A DNA stretch of 43,774 nucleotides from Henriciella sp. (GTDB lineage Bacteria; Pseudomonadota; Alphaproteobacteria; Caulobacterales; Hyphomonadaceae): the NCBI GenBank assembly GCA_027019605.1, contig JALUWJ010000190.1, positions 1 to 43,774 of the forward strand, written 5' to 3'. Below are positions 1 to 6,729 of this stretch, in pieces; positions within the stretch are counted from its first letter, which is position 1, and each line of letters starts with the position of its first letter. The translations under genes were made by a program, and so were the position numbers. A model generated the notes under the pieces. The model had not been told where the DNA came from. It searched no databases and saw only the letters and a program-made list of their open reading frames with translations.

Positions 1-584
1 ATCCAGGCCAGGTTCAGCATTGCTGCAACACTCAAAAGACCGAAGGTCCACTGCCAGGGCGCGACCAACATAACGCCGGCGCCGATGGTGGGCGCCAGGA
101 TCGGCACAACCATGAACACGGTCATGACAAGCGACATGATCCGGGCCATTGCGCGTCCGGCCAGCAGATCTCGAACAATCGAAACCGCGATCACGCGCAC
201 ACCGCTTGCGAAGATGCCCTGAATGAACCGCGCGATCAGAAGCGTCATGAAGGAATTGGTCATGATACAGGCCAGGCCCGCAATCGCGTAACCGACCAGA
301 CACAGACTGAGCAGGCCCTTCCGGCCATAGCGGTCTGAAATCGGACCGAAGATCAATTGCGGCGCACCGAACCCGGCAATGTAGGCAAAGATCACCAGTT
401 GCTGATCATTGTCGCGCTGCAGGCTGTAGAACTCAGAGATATTGCTAAGCGCTGGCAGCATGATGTCGATGGCGAGCGCATTCAGCGACATCAGCGACGC
501 GACCAGGATCACCAACTCCCATTGCGGCAGCGGCAATGCCGGGGTCGGCATCTCATTCGCAGCTGCTGTATCGGGCTGTGTCAC
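1..584 (-). CDS. Bcr/CflA-type MFS drug efflux transporter (N-terminal part, cut by window edge)
   Basis: An inner-membrane proton-coupled exporter of the major facilitator superfamily, seen only for its first 194 residues because the gene runs off the left edge. My reading of the minus strand gives an N-terminal cytoplasmic tail, a first membrane segment with the sequence LNALAIDIMLPAL typical of Bcr/CflA proteins, then the MFS motif A as FGPISDRYGRKG in the loop between helices 2 and 3, and later IQGIFASGVRVIAVSIVRDL. I chose the GTG start because an in-frame stop lies four codons upstream; a second choice is the ATG at 551. A GAGAG stretch precedes the GTG. The family exports drugs or metabolites such as bicyclomycin or cysteine; the substrate here cannot be told. 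No operon link to the next gene is evident. Confidence 0.85.
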   Translation of the reverse strand, partial: MTQPDTAAANEMPTPALPLPQWELVILVASLMSLNALAIDIMLPALSNISEFYSLQRDNDQQLVIFAYIAGFGAPQLIFGPISDRYGRKGLLSLCLVGYAIAGLACIMTNSFMTLLIARFIQGIFASGVRVIAVSIVRDLLAGRAMARIMSLVMTVFMVVPILAPTIGAGVMLVAPWQWTFGLLSVAAMLNLAW

Positions 585-661
585 CAGGTGCTCTCACAAT
601 TAACCAAGGCGCGGGTTGTGAACCTGCATGGTTTCAATCGCAAGCTTTTTCTGAGTGAAAT

Positions 662-2191
662 TTAGCTGCAGGGCTCGGTTTTATAGAGAATGATGTCCGG
701 CGTTGCAGAAAGCGCGCACACCGGCAGATCCGACAGCGCCTCTTGCTCAGCCGTTTTGAACATGAGGAGGTAGTCCCATTGCTCCGGCCAATCATTGGCA
801 AAGTGAGGCGACCAATAGCCATTTTCGGATGCGACGCGGACCTGTTCGGCCAATGCGGAAAGATCTTTTGCAAACACGGGATTGGCCTGCGGCATGTGCA
901 GGTCGACCATGGCCGGGGTCACATCCACAAAGCTCGTATTGGTGAAGAGGTTCGGAACATAAGCGTTCCGCTCAATCACCGCGAGCGATAGGGCATGGGT
1001 ATTGAACGCGGTTCCAGAAGATAGATCGACATAAACACCGAGCACTTTGGAGCCTTCGGGGATCTCTGCGAGCTGGCCTTTCAAGGCGTTTGCCTGGGCA
1101 TCGATCACCGACATTTTGACGCCAGCATTGGCAAATAGCAGCGCCCCGAGGACCGCAAAGCCGCCCGCTAGAGCCGGTTTCAAGCGGGCTGGGAAAGCGT
1201 CCGTCGCCGAAATCGAGGCCGCAGCGACGATCAAAAGCGGCGCGGTGAACCGCAAGTGCAGGCCCCAGATTCCGAAAATTGAGGAGGGGATGACGATGAC
1301 GAGCGTCAGAAAGGCTATGCAGAGCCACGCACTCTTCGGCGCAAAACGCACCCAGTCTTGCCGGATCGCCATCCAGAGAAAACCTGCGACGGCGAGGACC
1401 GCCAGGAGCGCGAGCAGGCGATTATTGAAATCCGTTCCAGCAAACAGCACGCCAATCTTTTCTTCGAGGTCATAAAGCGGCGCGACATCTTGCGGGAGGT
1501 CGGCCGCGCCTTGCATGGACAGGGCGATGAAGACCAGTCCGGCCGCCATTGCCGGAAAATCCAGGACCGCCAATTGCCGAATGAACACCGGCAGGGAACC
1601 GCGGTCTTGCTTGAGGAATCCAATCACCTCCCAGCTGAACGCGAGAAACCCAAACAACAAGAAGGCGAGCGCATGATTGGCGACGAGCAATAAACTGATC
1701 GGCGCGAACAGCGCTGTGCGCCGCCAGCTCGGCGCCATTTTCACCCAGAGCGCGAAGGCCAAAACAGCCAAACCGCTCGACGCGGTATAGTTCACAAAAC
1801 CCCAACCCATATTGGCGTTGAAGACGGTCAAAAACCCGAGCAAGGAGAGCCATGTCACACGACCATGCAGGCTCTTTGACAGCGCCACGCCGGCGAGCGG
1901 CGGCAGCACCAGCGCAAGCCAGACGGTCACTCCGCCCGCCGCATAGATGCCAATCCAATGCGACAGCCAGGGGATAATCATATCCATGGTCAGGTCTGGG
2001 ATGAAATCGAATGAGACCGCGTAAAATCCTTGCAGCGCGGGCTCAGTCGCTAAGTGGCCCTCAATATAAGTCCGAGCCAGATGATTATAATAATCAATCC
2101 CGATCCCGAGGGGCCATAGCGCCACCATTGCCGCAAGAAGGCCCGCAAGGCCAATCGCGACATGGACCGGCTTCAAGACTGCCGGAGTCAT
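662..2191 (-). CDS. Unrecognised multi-pass membrane protein, possibly GT-C-type glycosyltransferase
   Basis: A 509-residue hydrophobic protein with roughly ten or more predicted membrane segments and a soluble C-terminal part from about residue 370 with few hydrophobic runs. I do not recognise a named family. After the first membrane segment comes DYYNHLAR (residues 33-40); an acidic residue followed by His and Arg in the first periplasmic loop is reminiscent of GT-C glycosyltransferases that use polyprenyl-phosphate sugars, but this is inference. It overlaps the methyltransferase upstream by 4 bases (ATGA), so the two are probably translationally coupled, and a polyprenyl-phosphate-type GT2 lies before that. 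The neighbourhood suggests a role in modifying a surface glycan or lipid. It could equally be a transporter-like protein of unknown function. Confidence 0.75.
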   Translation of the reverse strand: MTPAVLKPVHVAIGLAGLLAAMVALWPLGIGIDYYNHLARTYIEGHLATEPALQGFYAVSFDFIPDLTMDMIIPWLSHWIGIYAAGGVTVWLALVLPPLAGVALSKSLHGRVTWLSLLGFLTVFNANMGWGFVNYTASSGLAVLAFALWVKMAPSWRRTALFAPISLLLVANHALAFLLFGFLAFSWEVIGFLKQDRGSLPVFIRQLAVLDFPAMAAGLVFIALSMQGAADLPQDVAPLYDLEEKIGVLFAGTDFNNRLLALLAVLAVAGFLWMAIRQDWVRFAPKSAWLCIAFLTLVIVIPSSIFGIWGLHLRFTAPLLIVAAASISATDAFPARLKPALAGGFAVLGALLFANAGVKMSVIDAQANALKGQLAEIPEGSKVLGVYVDLSSGTAFNTHALSLAVIERNAYVPNLFTNTSFVDVTPAMVDLHMPQANPVFAKDLSALAEQVRVASENGYWSPHFANDWPEQWDYLLMFKTAEQEALSDLPVCALSATPDIILYKTEPCS

Positions 2192-2808
2192 TTTCGCGGC
2201 TTGGCGATCAGGATCACGAATGGGAATCGTGTTGTCACGCGAACGACTTCTGCATAAGGCTCAACGAACTCGGCAAAGGTCGACTTGTTCCAGTGATTGA
2301 TGTGTTCCGGATGATTGCCAAGCCGGATCAGATCGCGGCCGCGCACCAGGTTCATCATCTGGAACCAAGGCTCGTTCGGGACCGTCAGCAGCAAATATTC
2401 ATCGGCCAAAGAGACCAAACGCTCCAGCGCCTTTTCTGGCTCGAACAAATGCTCGAGCACCTCCAGCGCCATCACGGTGTGATAGCGTTTGCTATCAAAC
2501 TTTGGGTCGAACAGATTGGCTTCTTGAAAACTCGTGTTCGGCCAGCGGCGGCGCGCTTCGGTCAGTGCATCGGTGCGCAGATCCAAGCCTTCATAATTGG
2601 ACAGCGAAACATCACGCGCATCCAACATGTCGAGAATGTAGCCCTCACCGCAACCGAAATCCAAAACATTGGTCGGCGCGATCTCGGTTAGCTCTTTGGC
2701 GACTTCATCATAGAAGCGCCCAAGACTTAGCCGGTGGATCGGGTTTGGGTTGTTGTATTTGCTGACATGGCGCTCGGTTGTGTCGTCGCGGATTGTTGTG
2801 GCTGCCAT
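2188..2808 (-). CDS. Class I SAM-dependent methyltransferase
   Basis: A 206-residue Rossmann-fold methyltransferase. The SAM-binding motif I reads NVLDFGCGEGYILDML (about residues 47-62), followed by an acidic motif around NYEGLDLRTDAL and the later MALEVLEHLFEP segment typical of small methyltransferases of the Methyltransf_11/23 type. The substrate is unknown. The start lies inside the 3' end of the upstream glycosyltransferase gene, giving an unusually long 82-base overlap. I found no later start that keeps the region before motif I, so I keep the ATG. The last 4 bases overlap the membrane-protein gene. Being between a GT2 enzyme and a large membrane protein suggests it methylates a sugar or lipid-linked glycan; this is inferred from context only. 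Confidence 0.85.
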   Translation of the reverse strand: MAATTIRDDTTERHVSKYNNPNPIHRLSLGRFYDEVAKELTEIAPTNVLDFGCGEGYILDMLDARDVSLSNYEGLDLRTDALTEARRRWPNTSFQEANLFDPKFDSKRYHTVMALEVLEHLFEPEKALERLVSLADEYLLLTVPNEPWFQMMNLVRGRDLIRLGNHPEHINHWNKSTFAEFVEPYAEVVRVTTRFPFVILIAKPRK

Positions 2809-3848
2809 TTAGAGTGCACCTCTCGTAGACGCGCAGACGCGCGATTTAGCTCAGCTAGAAGAAGATCTGTGTTTGCGGTTTCGGACTCAAAATTGCGCAG
2901 CGCGCGAATCGTGAAGCGCCGTTTCGGCTGCGCACTCTGGCGCTGAATAAACTCGCCCAGAAGCCCGATTGTGATGAACTGGAACCCGGTCATCACCATC
3001 AGCATTCCGAAGAAAAGCAGCGGACGGTTGCCGATCGGCCCGGCCCCAACGAGCCAAAGCAGCGAAAGATAAAACAAAGCTGCGCCGCCAACTGCGCCAA
3101 ACGCCATGCCGGCGCCGCCAAACACGTGCAGCGGCCGCGTCGCATAGCGCGTATTCAGCATCACACCGAGAAAATCGAGCGCCCCTTTGAACAGGCGGCC
3201 AAATCCATATTTCGAAACACCGAATTGACGGGCGCGATGATTGACCGGGATTTCGCCGACTTTGTACCCGTCCCAGTGCAATAAAACCGGTATGAAACGG
3301 TGTAACTCGCCATACAGAGACAGCTCTGAGACCGCCTCGCGGCGATAGGCTTTAAACCCGCAATTGAAATCGTTCAGCTTCACGCCGCTCAATCGGCTGA
3401 CCACGCGATTGAATAATTTCGACGGCAGCGTCTTGTCGAGCGGGTCATGGCGCACATGTTTCCAGCCCGAGACCACATCATAGCCCTCTGCCAGTTTCGC
3501 CAGAAAGTTTGGAATCTCCGCCGGGTCGTCCTGCAGGTCGGCATCCATTGTGAAGACAATATCGCCCTTCGCCAGCTGAAAGCCAGCGTCCAAGGCGGCG
3601 GCTTTGCCGAAATTCCGGCGAAACTCAACCACACGAACCTCGGAATGGGTTTCGGCAAGTTGAGTGAGCGCGGCTGCGGTTCCATCGCGCGAGCCATCAT
3701 CGACAAAGATCAATTCGTAGGAACATCCGATGGCGTTCATCGCTTCGGCAACTTGCCCGGTGAGCAAGCCGACACTCTCTTCTTCATTGAAGGTCGGCAC
3801 GATGATCGACACGCAATCAGGGATCGCTGTCTCTGGCAAACTGTCCAT
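2727..3848 (-). CDS. GT2 glycosyltransferase, dolichol-phosphate mannose synthase/GtrB-like, with two C-terminal membrane helices
   Basis: A 373-residue glycosyltransferase that would transfer a nucleotide-activated sugar to a polyprenyl phosphate at the cytoplasmic face of the inner membrane. The GT-A domain shows SIIVPTFNEEESVG (about 14-27), VDDGSRDGT (49-57), the metal-binding DADLQDD (102-108) and CGFKAYRREAV, followed by the GVSKYGFGRLFKGALDF segment characteristic of GtrB/ArnC/DPM1-like enzymes. Two hydrophobic helices follow at about 241-270 and 276-300, then a polar tail rich in Gln, Ser and Thr. That tail is encoded by the stretch overlapping the methyltransferase start. It is the first gene of a three-gene minus-strand cassette. 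The exact sugar cannot be told; family assignment is firm. Confidence 0.9.
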   Translation of the reverse strand: MDSLPETAIPDCVSIIVPTFNEEESVGLLTGQVAEAMNAIGCSYELIFVDDGSRDGTAAALTQLAETHSEVRVVEFRRNFGKAAALDAGFQLAKGDIVFTMDADLQDDPAEIPNFLAKLAEGYDVVSGWKHVRHDPLDKTLPSKLFNRVVSRLSGVKLNDFNCGFKAYRREAVSELSLYGELHRFIPVLLHWDGYKVGEIPVNHRARQFGVSKYGFGRLFKGALDFLGVMLNTRYATRPLHVFGGAGMAFGAVGGAALFYLSLLWLVGAGPIGNRPLLFFGMLMVMTGFQFITIGLLGEFIQRQSAQPKRRFTIRALRNFESETANTDLLLAELNRASARLREVHSKWQPQQSATTQPSAMSANTTTQTRSTG

Positions 3849-3981
3849 GGTGTCCTCAAAACTCTACGCGACCGGTATACACTCCGGTCTTCATGGAAAT
3901 TTGCATAAACAGATTGAGGAATAGTTAGTTTTGGTGCACAGGGCGGCGTTTGGCGCGCCCCCATAAGAGCCTCAACTTCGC

Positions 3982-4689
3982 ATGACCGACCGCAAATCTG
4001 AATTCGCCTCCACCCAACTCAAGACGTTTGGCCGCCGCGGCGGACGACCGCTTTCGGGTCGACAAAAAGTCTTGATGGATGAGACCCTGCCTCGCTTACG
4101 CGTCCCGATCGTTGCGGGTGAGCAGCTGGATCCAAAACAGGTTTTTCCAAGCCAAGACGAGATTTGGCTCGAGATTGGGTTTGGCGGCGGCGAGCATGTC
4201 AGCGGACAAGCGCGCAAGTCGGCAAATATTGGCATTCTCGCCAGCGAAGTATTCTTTGAGGGCATTGCGAAACTGCTCGGACAAATCGAAGACCAGGGCC
4301 TGCAGAACGTACGCGTGTGGCCAGAGGATGGGCGAGAGCTTGTCGATGGATTGCAAGAGAGCAGCATTGACCGTGCCTTCATCCTTTTCCCCGACCCATG
4401 GCCGAAAGCACGCCACCAAAAGCGGCGGATCATCCAACCCGATTTTCTGGATGCACTCGCCCGAATCATGAAGCCAGGTGGACAGGTCCGGTTCGCGACC
4501 GATGTGCGATCTTATGCCGATGAGGCGCTGGAGCGGTTTCTGGCTCACCCGTCCTTTATCTGGACAGCGACAAAAGCAGACGATTGGCGAACAGCGCCAG
4601 CCGATCATGTCCAGACCCGCTATCAGCAAAAGAAACTCGGCGATATCGATCCGGTATATTACGATTTCCAAATAGGCTTGGACAAATAG
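3982..4689 (+). CDS. trmB: tRNA (guanine-N7-)-methyltransferase TrmB
   Basis: Methylates G46 in the variable loop of tRNAs using S-adenosylmethionine; cytosolic. The 235-residue protein has the SAM motif EIGFGGGEHV (about 64-73) and the family signature FPDPWPKARHQKRR (about 136-149), whose Asp and positively charged residues recognise tRNA. The N-terminal extension with GRRGGRPLSGRQ is typical of alphaproteobacterial TrmB. It is divergently transcribed from the GT2 gene with about 130 bases between them, which must hold both promoters. Its usual neighbourhood, just upstream of rimP-nusA-infB, is kept here apart from two intervening genes. Length and motifs are normal. Confidence 0.97.
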   Translation: MTDRKSEFASTQLKTFGRRGGRPLSGRQKVLMDETLPRLRVPIVAGEQLDPKQVFPSQDEIWLEIGFGGGEHVSGQARKSANIGILASEVFFEGIAKLLGQIEDQGLQNVRVWPEDGRELVDGLQESSIDRAFILFPDPWPKARHQKRRIIQPDFLDALARIMKPGGQVRFATDVRSYADEALERFLAHPSFIWTATKADDWRTAPADHVQTRYQQKKLGDIDPVYYDFQIGLDK

Positions 4690-4739
4690 GTGCGATCGTC
4701 TCTATGCCTAAGGATGAATAGGCAAATGGAGCAGAGACG

Positions 4740-5633
4740 ATGTCGCGCGTATTGATCTTGATACTATCATTGGTCAGCTTCGCCGGGTTTGTCAGCGCCA
4801 GCGCGCAGTCGTCGGATGTCAACGTCCAAATCCAAAAGGCCACAAGTGCGTTTGTGGAAGCACCATCGACATCAACCCGTGCGGCTTTGGTGAGTGAACT
4901 ATCGGCTTATCAAGGACCACCGACCGTCCAGTCGATCAATGGCCACCTGACGCTTCTGATGTATGACGCACCAAGCGAAGATTTTCCGTTGATTTTGCCA
5001 ACCGCCCGCGCTGCAGCAGCGCACCTGGAGCCAGTCGCGGATACGCTGCCTAAACAATATCTTGATACGCGCTTCATTGCGGCCGTCGCCGCGTTCAACG
5101 CTGAAAAAGACGAAAATGCCGCTTATGAAATGGCGCATATTCAAGGCATGGCCCTCGGCATCGAGCCAGATGGAGTTTGGCCAGACTGGGCGAAATCAAC
5201 ACATTACCAAGCTAAAGCGTGGGCCCTCGCAATGTTGGCTGATCTCAAAGCTGATCGCCGCAAGTCGGTCTCTCAGGATGCATTTGACGAGATTTTGGCG
5301 GCCTATCCGGCGCGAAAAGAAAACCAGACGGCCTCCGATGCTCTGCCCCTTTGCGAAGGCAAGATTCGTAATCGCAGCCGGATACAATATCCAAGCCTTG
5401 CCACAAGGCGTGGACAGTGGGGCGCCTTAATTCTCGAGTATGACTTGAATGCAGAAGGCCGCGTGATCAATGAAACTGTTGCCGCTGCCGTGCCTGAAGG
5501 ATTCTTCGAGGAAGAGAGCCTTGAATGGGTGAAGAAGGGTAGATTTCGCCCCAAAAAACCTGATGAAGCCGGCATCAATTGCCGAATTGAGCGGCGCGGA
5601 ATTGTGCAAGACCTTGTTTTTCAGTTGCGCTAA
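4740..5633 (+). CDS. Secreted protein with a C-terminal TonB_C-like domain
   Basis: A 297-residue exported protein. The first 22 residues form a signal peptide (MSRVLILILSLVSFAGF, cleavage probably after SASA). The middle (about 30-200) is Ala-rich and probably helical, with no family I recognise. The C-terminus (about 222-295) resembles the TonB C-terminal fold: WGALILEYDLNAEGRVINE, then FFEEESLEWVKKGRFRPK, matching the usual pattern in which a strand and glycine turn precede an Ala/Glu-rich helix and an RFxPK strand. There is no proline-rich spacer or inner-membrane anchor as in a true energy-coupling TonB, so it is more likely a periplasmic protein using the fold for binding. Two Cys residues (about 205 and 281) could form a disulfide. 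Function unknown. Confidence 0.75.
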   Translation: MSRVLILILSLVSFAGFVSASAQSSDVNVQIQKATSAFVEAPSTSTRAALVSELSAYQGPPTVQSINGHLTLLMYDAPSEDFPLILPTARAAAAHLEPVADTLPKQYLDTRFIAAVAAFNAEKDENAAYEMAHIQGMALGIEPDGVWPDWAKSTHYQAKAWALAMLADLKADRRKSVSQDAFDEILAAYPARKENQTASDALPLCEGKIRNRSRIQYPSLATRRGQWGALILEYDLNAEGRVINETVAAAVPEGFFEEESLEWVKKGRFRPKKPDEAGINCRIERRGIVQDLVFQLR

Positions 5634-5689
5634 TCCGGTTTCGCTTGACCCTAGGTCTGTAATGTGAGCTTGGTCCGCCATCGAATACG

Positions 5690-5792
5690 GCCGGTCTGAA
5701 TTGAGAAGACCCCGCCAGACCGGCGGATAACTAAGTCCCTACCTCTCCGTAATCGACCTCGCGACCGCCTGCACGGTGCAGGATCGGCGCGA
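5690..5792 (+). promoter_or_regulatory. Structured 5' leader of the cold-shock gene with competing hairpins
   Basis: Two elements are visible. GCCGGTCTG (5690-5698) can pair perfectly with CAGACCGGC (5716-5724), but the same 3' strand also belongs to a shorter hairpin CCGCC (5712-5716)/GGCGG (5722-5726); the two are mutually exclusive. Downstream, 5759-5792 folds as an imperfect 14-base-pair hairpin: outer TCGCG/CGCGA, then CCG/CGG, then CCTGCA/TGCAGG around a CGG loop. It ends about 9 bases before the GAAAGAGG ribosome-binding site. Cold-shock mRNAs are known for temperature-responsive leaders, so a switch is plausible; this is inference from pairing only. Confidence 0.45.
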
Positions 5793-5814
5793 CCCAAACG
5801 GAAAGAGGCCTTTT

Positions 5815-6024
5815 ATGCCTACCGGAAAAGTGAAGTGGTTTAACGCCACAAAAGGTTTTGGATTCATCGTTCCAGACGATGGCGGCAAGGACGTGTTCGT
5901 ACACATCTCTGCAGTTGAGCGCTCAGGCCTGCAGGGCCTGCAAGACGATCAAGCCATTGAATATGAACTCTACAATGACGAACGTCGCAACAAAACCTCT
6001 GCGGTCGATCTGAAACTATTGTAG
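5815..6024 (+). CDS. Cold-shock domain protein (CspA family)
   Basis: A 69-residue single-stranded nucleic-acid-binding protein that acts as an RNA chaperone or transcription antiterminator. It contains the whole cold-shock fold: [20 protein letters not shown] with RNP1-type aromatic residues, then [14 protein letters not shown] (RNP2). I place the start at the ATG preceded by GAAAGAGG (5801-5808) rather than at upstream in-frame codons, because CSD proteins begin directly with MxTGxVKWFN. The gene appears monocistronic: a structured leader precedes it and an intrinsic terminator follows about 50 bases after the stop. Whether it is cold-inducible cannot be told, since many alphaproteobacterial paralogues respond to stationary phase instead. 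Confidence 0.95.
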   Translation: MPTGKVKWFNATKGFGFIVPDDGGKDVFVHISAVERSGLQGLQDDQAIEYELYNDERRNKTSAVDLKLL

Positions 6025-6072
6025 ACAAATCCTCGGTTTGCGCCTATCTAGGCGGCAAGTCGAAACATATCG

Positions 6073-6108
6073 GCGGCGGTTCCGGGAACGGGGCCGCCGC
6101 TTTTATTT
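6073..6108 (+). terminator. Rho-independent terminator of the cold-shock gene
   Basis: GCGGCGG (6073-6079) pairs with CCGCCGC (6094-6100) around a 14-base loop that can form a small inner TTC/GAA stem, and TTTTATTT follows at once. It lies between the cold-shock gene and rimP, so it separates the two transcription units and argues that the rimP start lies downstream of it. Confidence 0.8.
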
Positions 6109-6127
6109 GTCTGAAAGAAAGCCAGAA

Positions 6128-6724
6128 TTGATTACCCTCAGCCCCCAGGAAGACCGCATCTTCGCCATGGCCGATCCGCTTGCGAACGAGCTCGGTCTGG
6201 AAATCGTGCGCATTCGCATCATGGGTGGCAATCGGCCTCTCCTTCAGATCATGATCGAAAAAGCAGGCGGCGCACCAACGGATGTTGAAGATTGCGCCAC
6301 TTTCTCGCGCAACCTCTCACCCATCTTGGAAGCCGAGGATCCGATCACCGAAGCTTATCGCCTTGAAGTGTCGACGCCTGGCATCGACCGCCCGCTGACG
6401 CGGGTCGGAGATTTTGGCCGTTGGATCGGTCATTTGGTCAAGGTTGAGCTGACCATGCCGCTTGAAGGGCGCCGCCGCTTCCAAGGCATTATCCGCCGCG
6501 AAGACGATGCCGGAGTTGCGATCGAGCTGGATGATGAGAGCGAGCTGGTGGCGCAAGTTCACGAGATGAGCAAAGCCAGCCTGATCCTCACGGACGAGCT
6601 GATCGATGCGGCGGCCAGCGATGGCACCCTGCCGCCGCAGCCCGGAGATGAAGATTTCGACAGCCTCGAAACAGACGAGGCAGAATCTGATACAATAGAA
6701 AACAACCCAGAGACTGGAGCCTGA
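6128..6724 (+). CDS. rimP: Ribosome maturation factor RimP
   Basis: Needed for maturation of the 30S subunit, binding S12 in the assembling particle. With a TTG start the protein is 198 residues. It shows the N-terminal domain ELGLEIVRIRIMGG...LQIMIEK, the VEDCATFSRNLSPILE helix, the very conserved YRLEVSTPGIDRPL segment and the C-terminal SH3-like part beginning near GHLVKVEL. The reading frame stays open back to 6038, but that would run through the terminator hairpin. TTG at 6128 follows a GAAAGAAAG purine stretch and keeps the usual LSPQEDRIF leader; TTG at 6107 is an alternative. An acidic tail (about 170-198) extends past the conserved fold. It is the first gene of the rimP-nusA-ylxR-infB operon, 5 bases from nusA. 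Confidence 0.93.
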   Translation: MITLSPQEDRIFAMADPLANELGLEIVRIRIMGGNRPLLQIMIEKAGGAPTDVEDCATFSRNLSPILEAEDPITEAYRLEVSTPGIDRPLTRVGDFGRWIGHLVKVELTMPLEGRRRFQGIIRREDDAGVAIELDDESELVAQVHEMSKASLILTDELIDAAASDGTLPPQPGDEDFDSLETDEAESDTIENNPETGA

Positions 6725-6729
6725 AGCCC

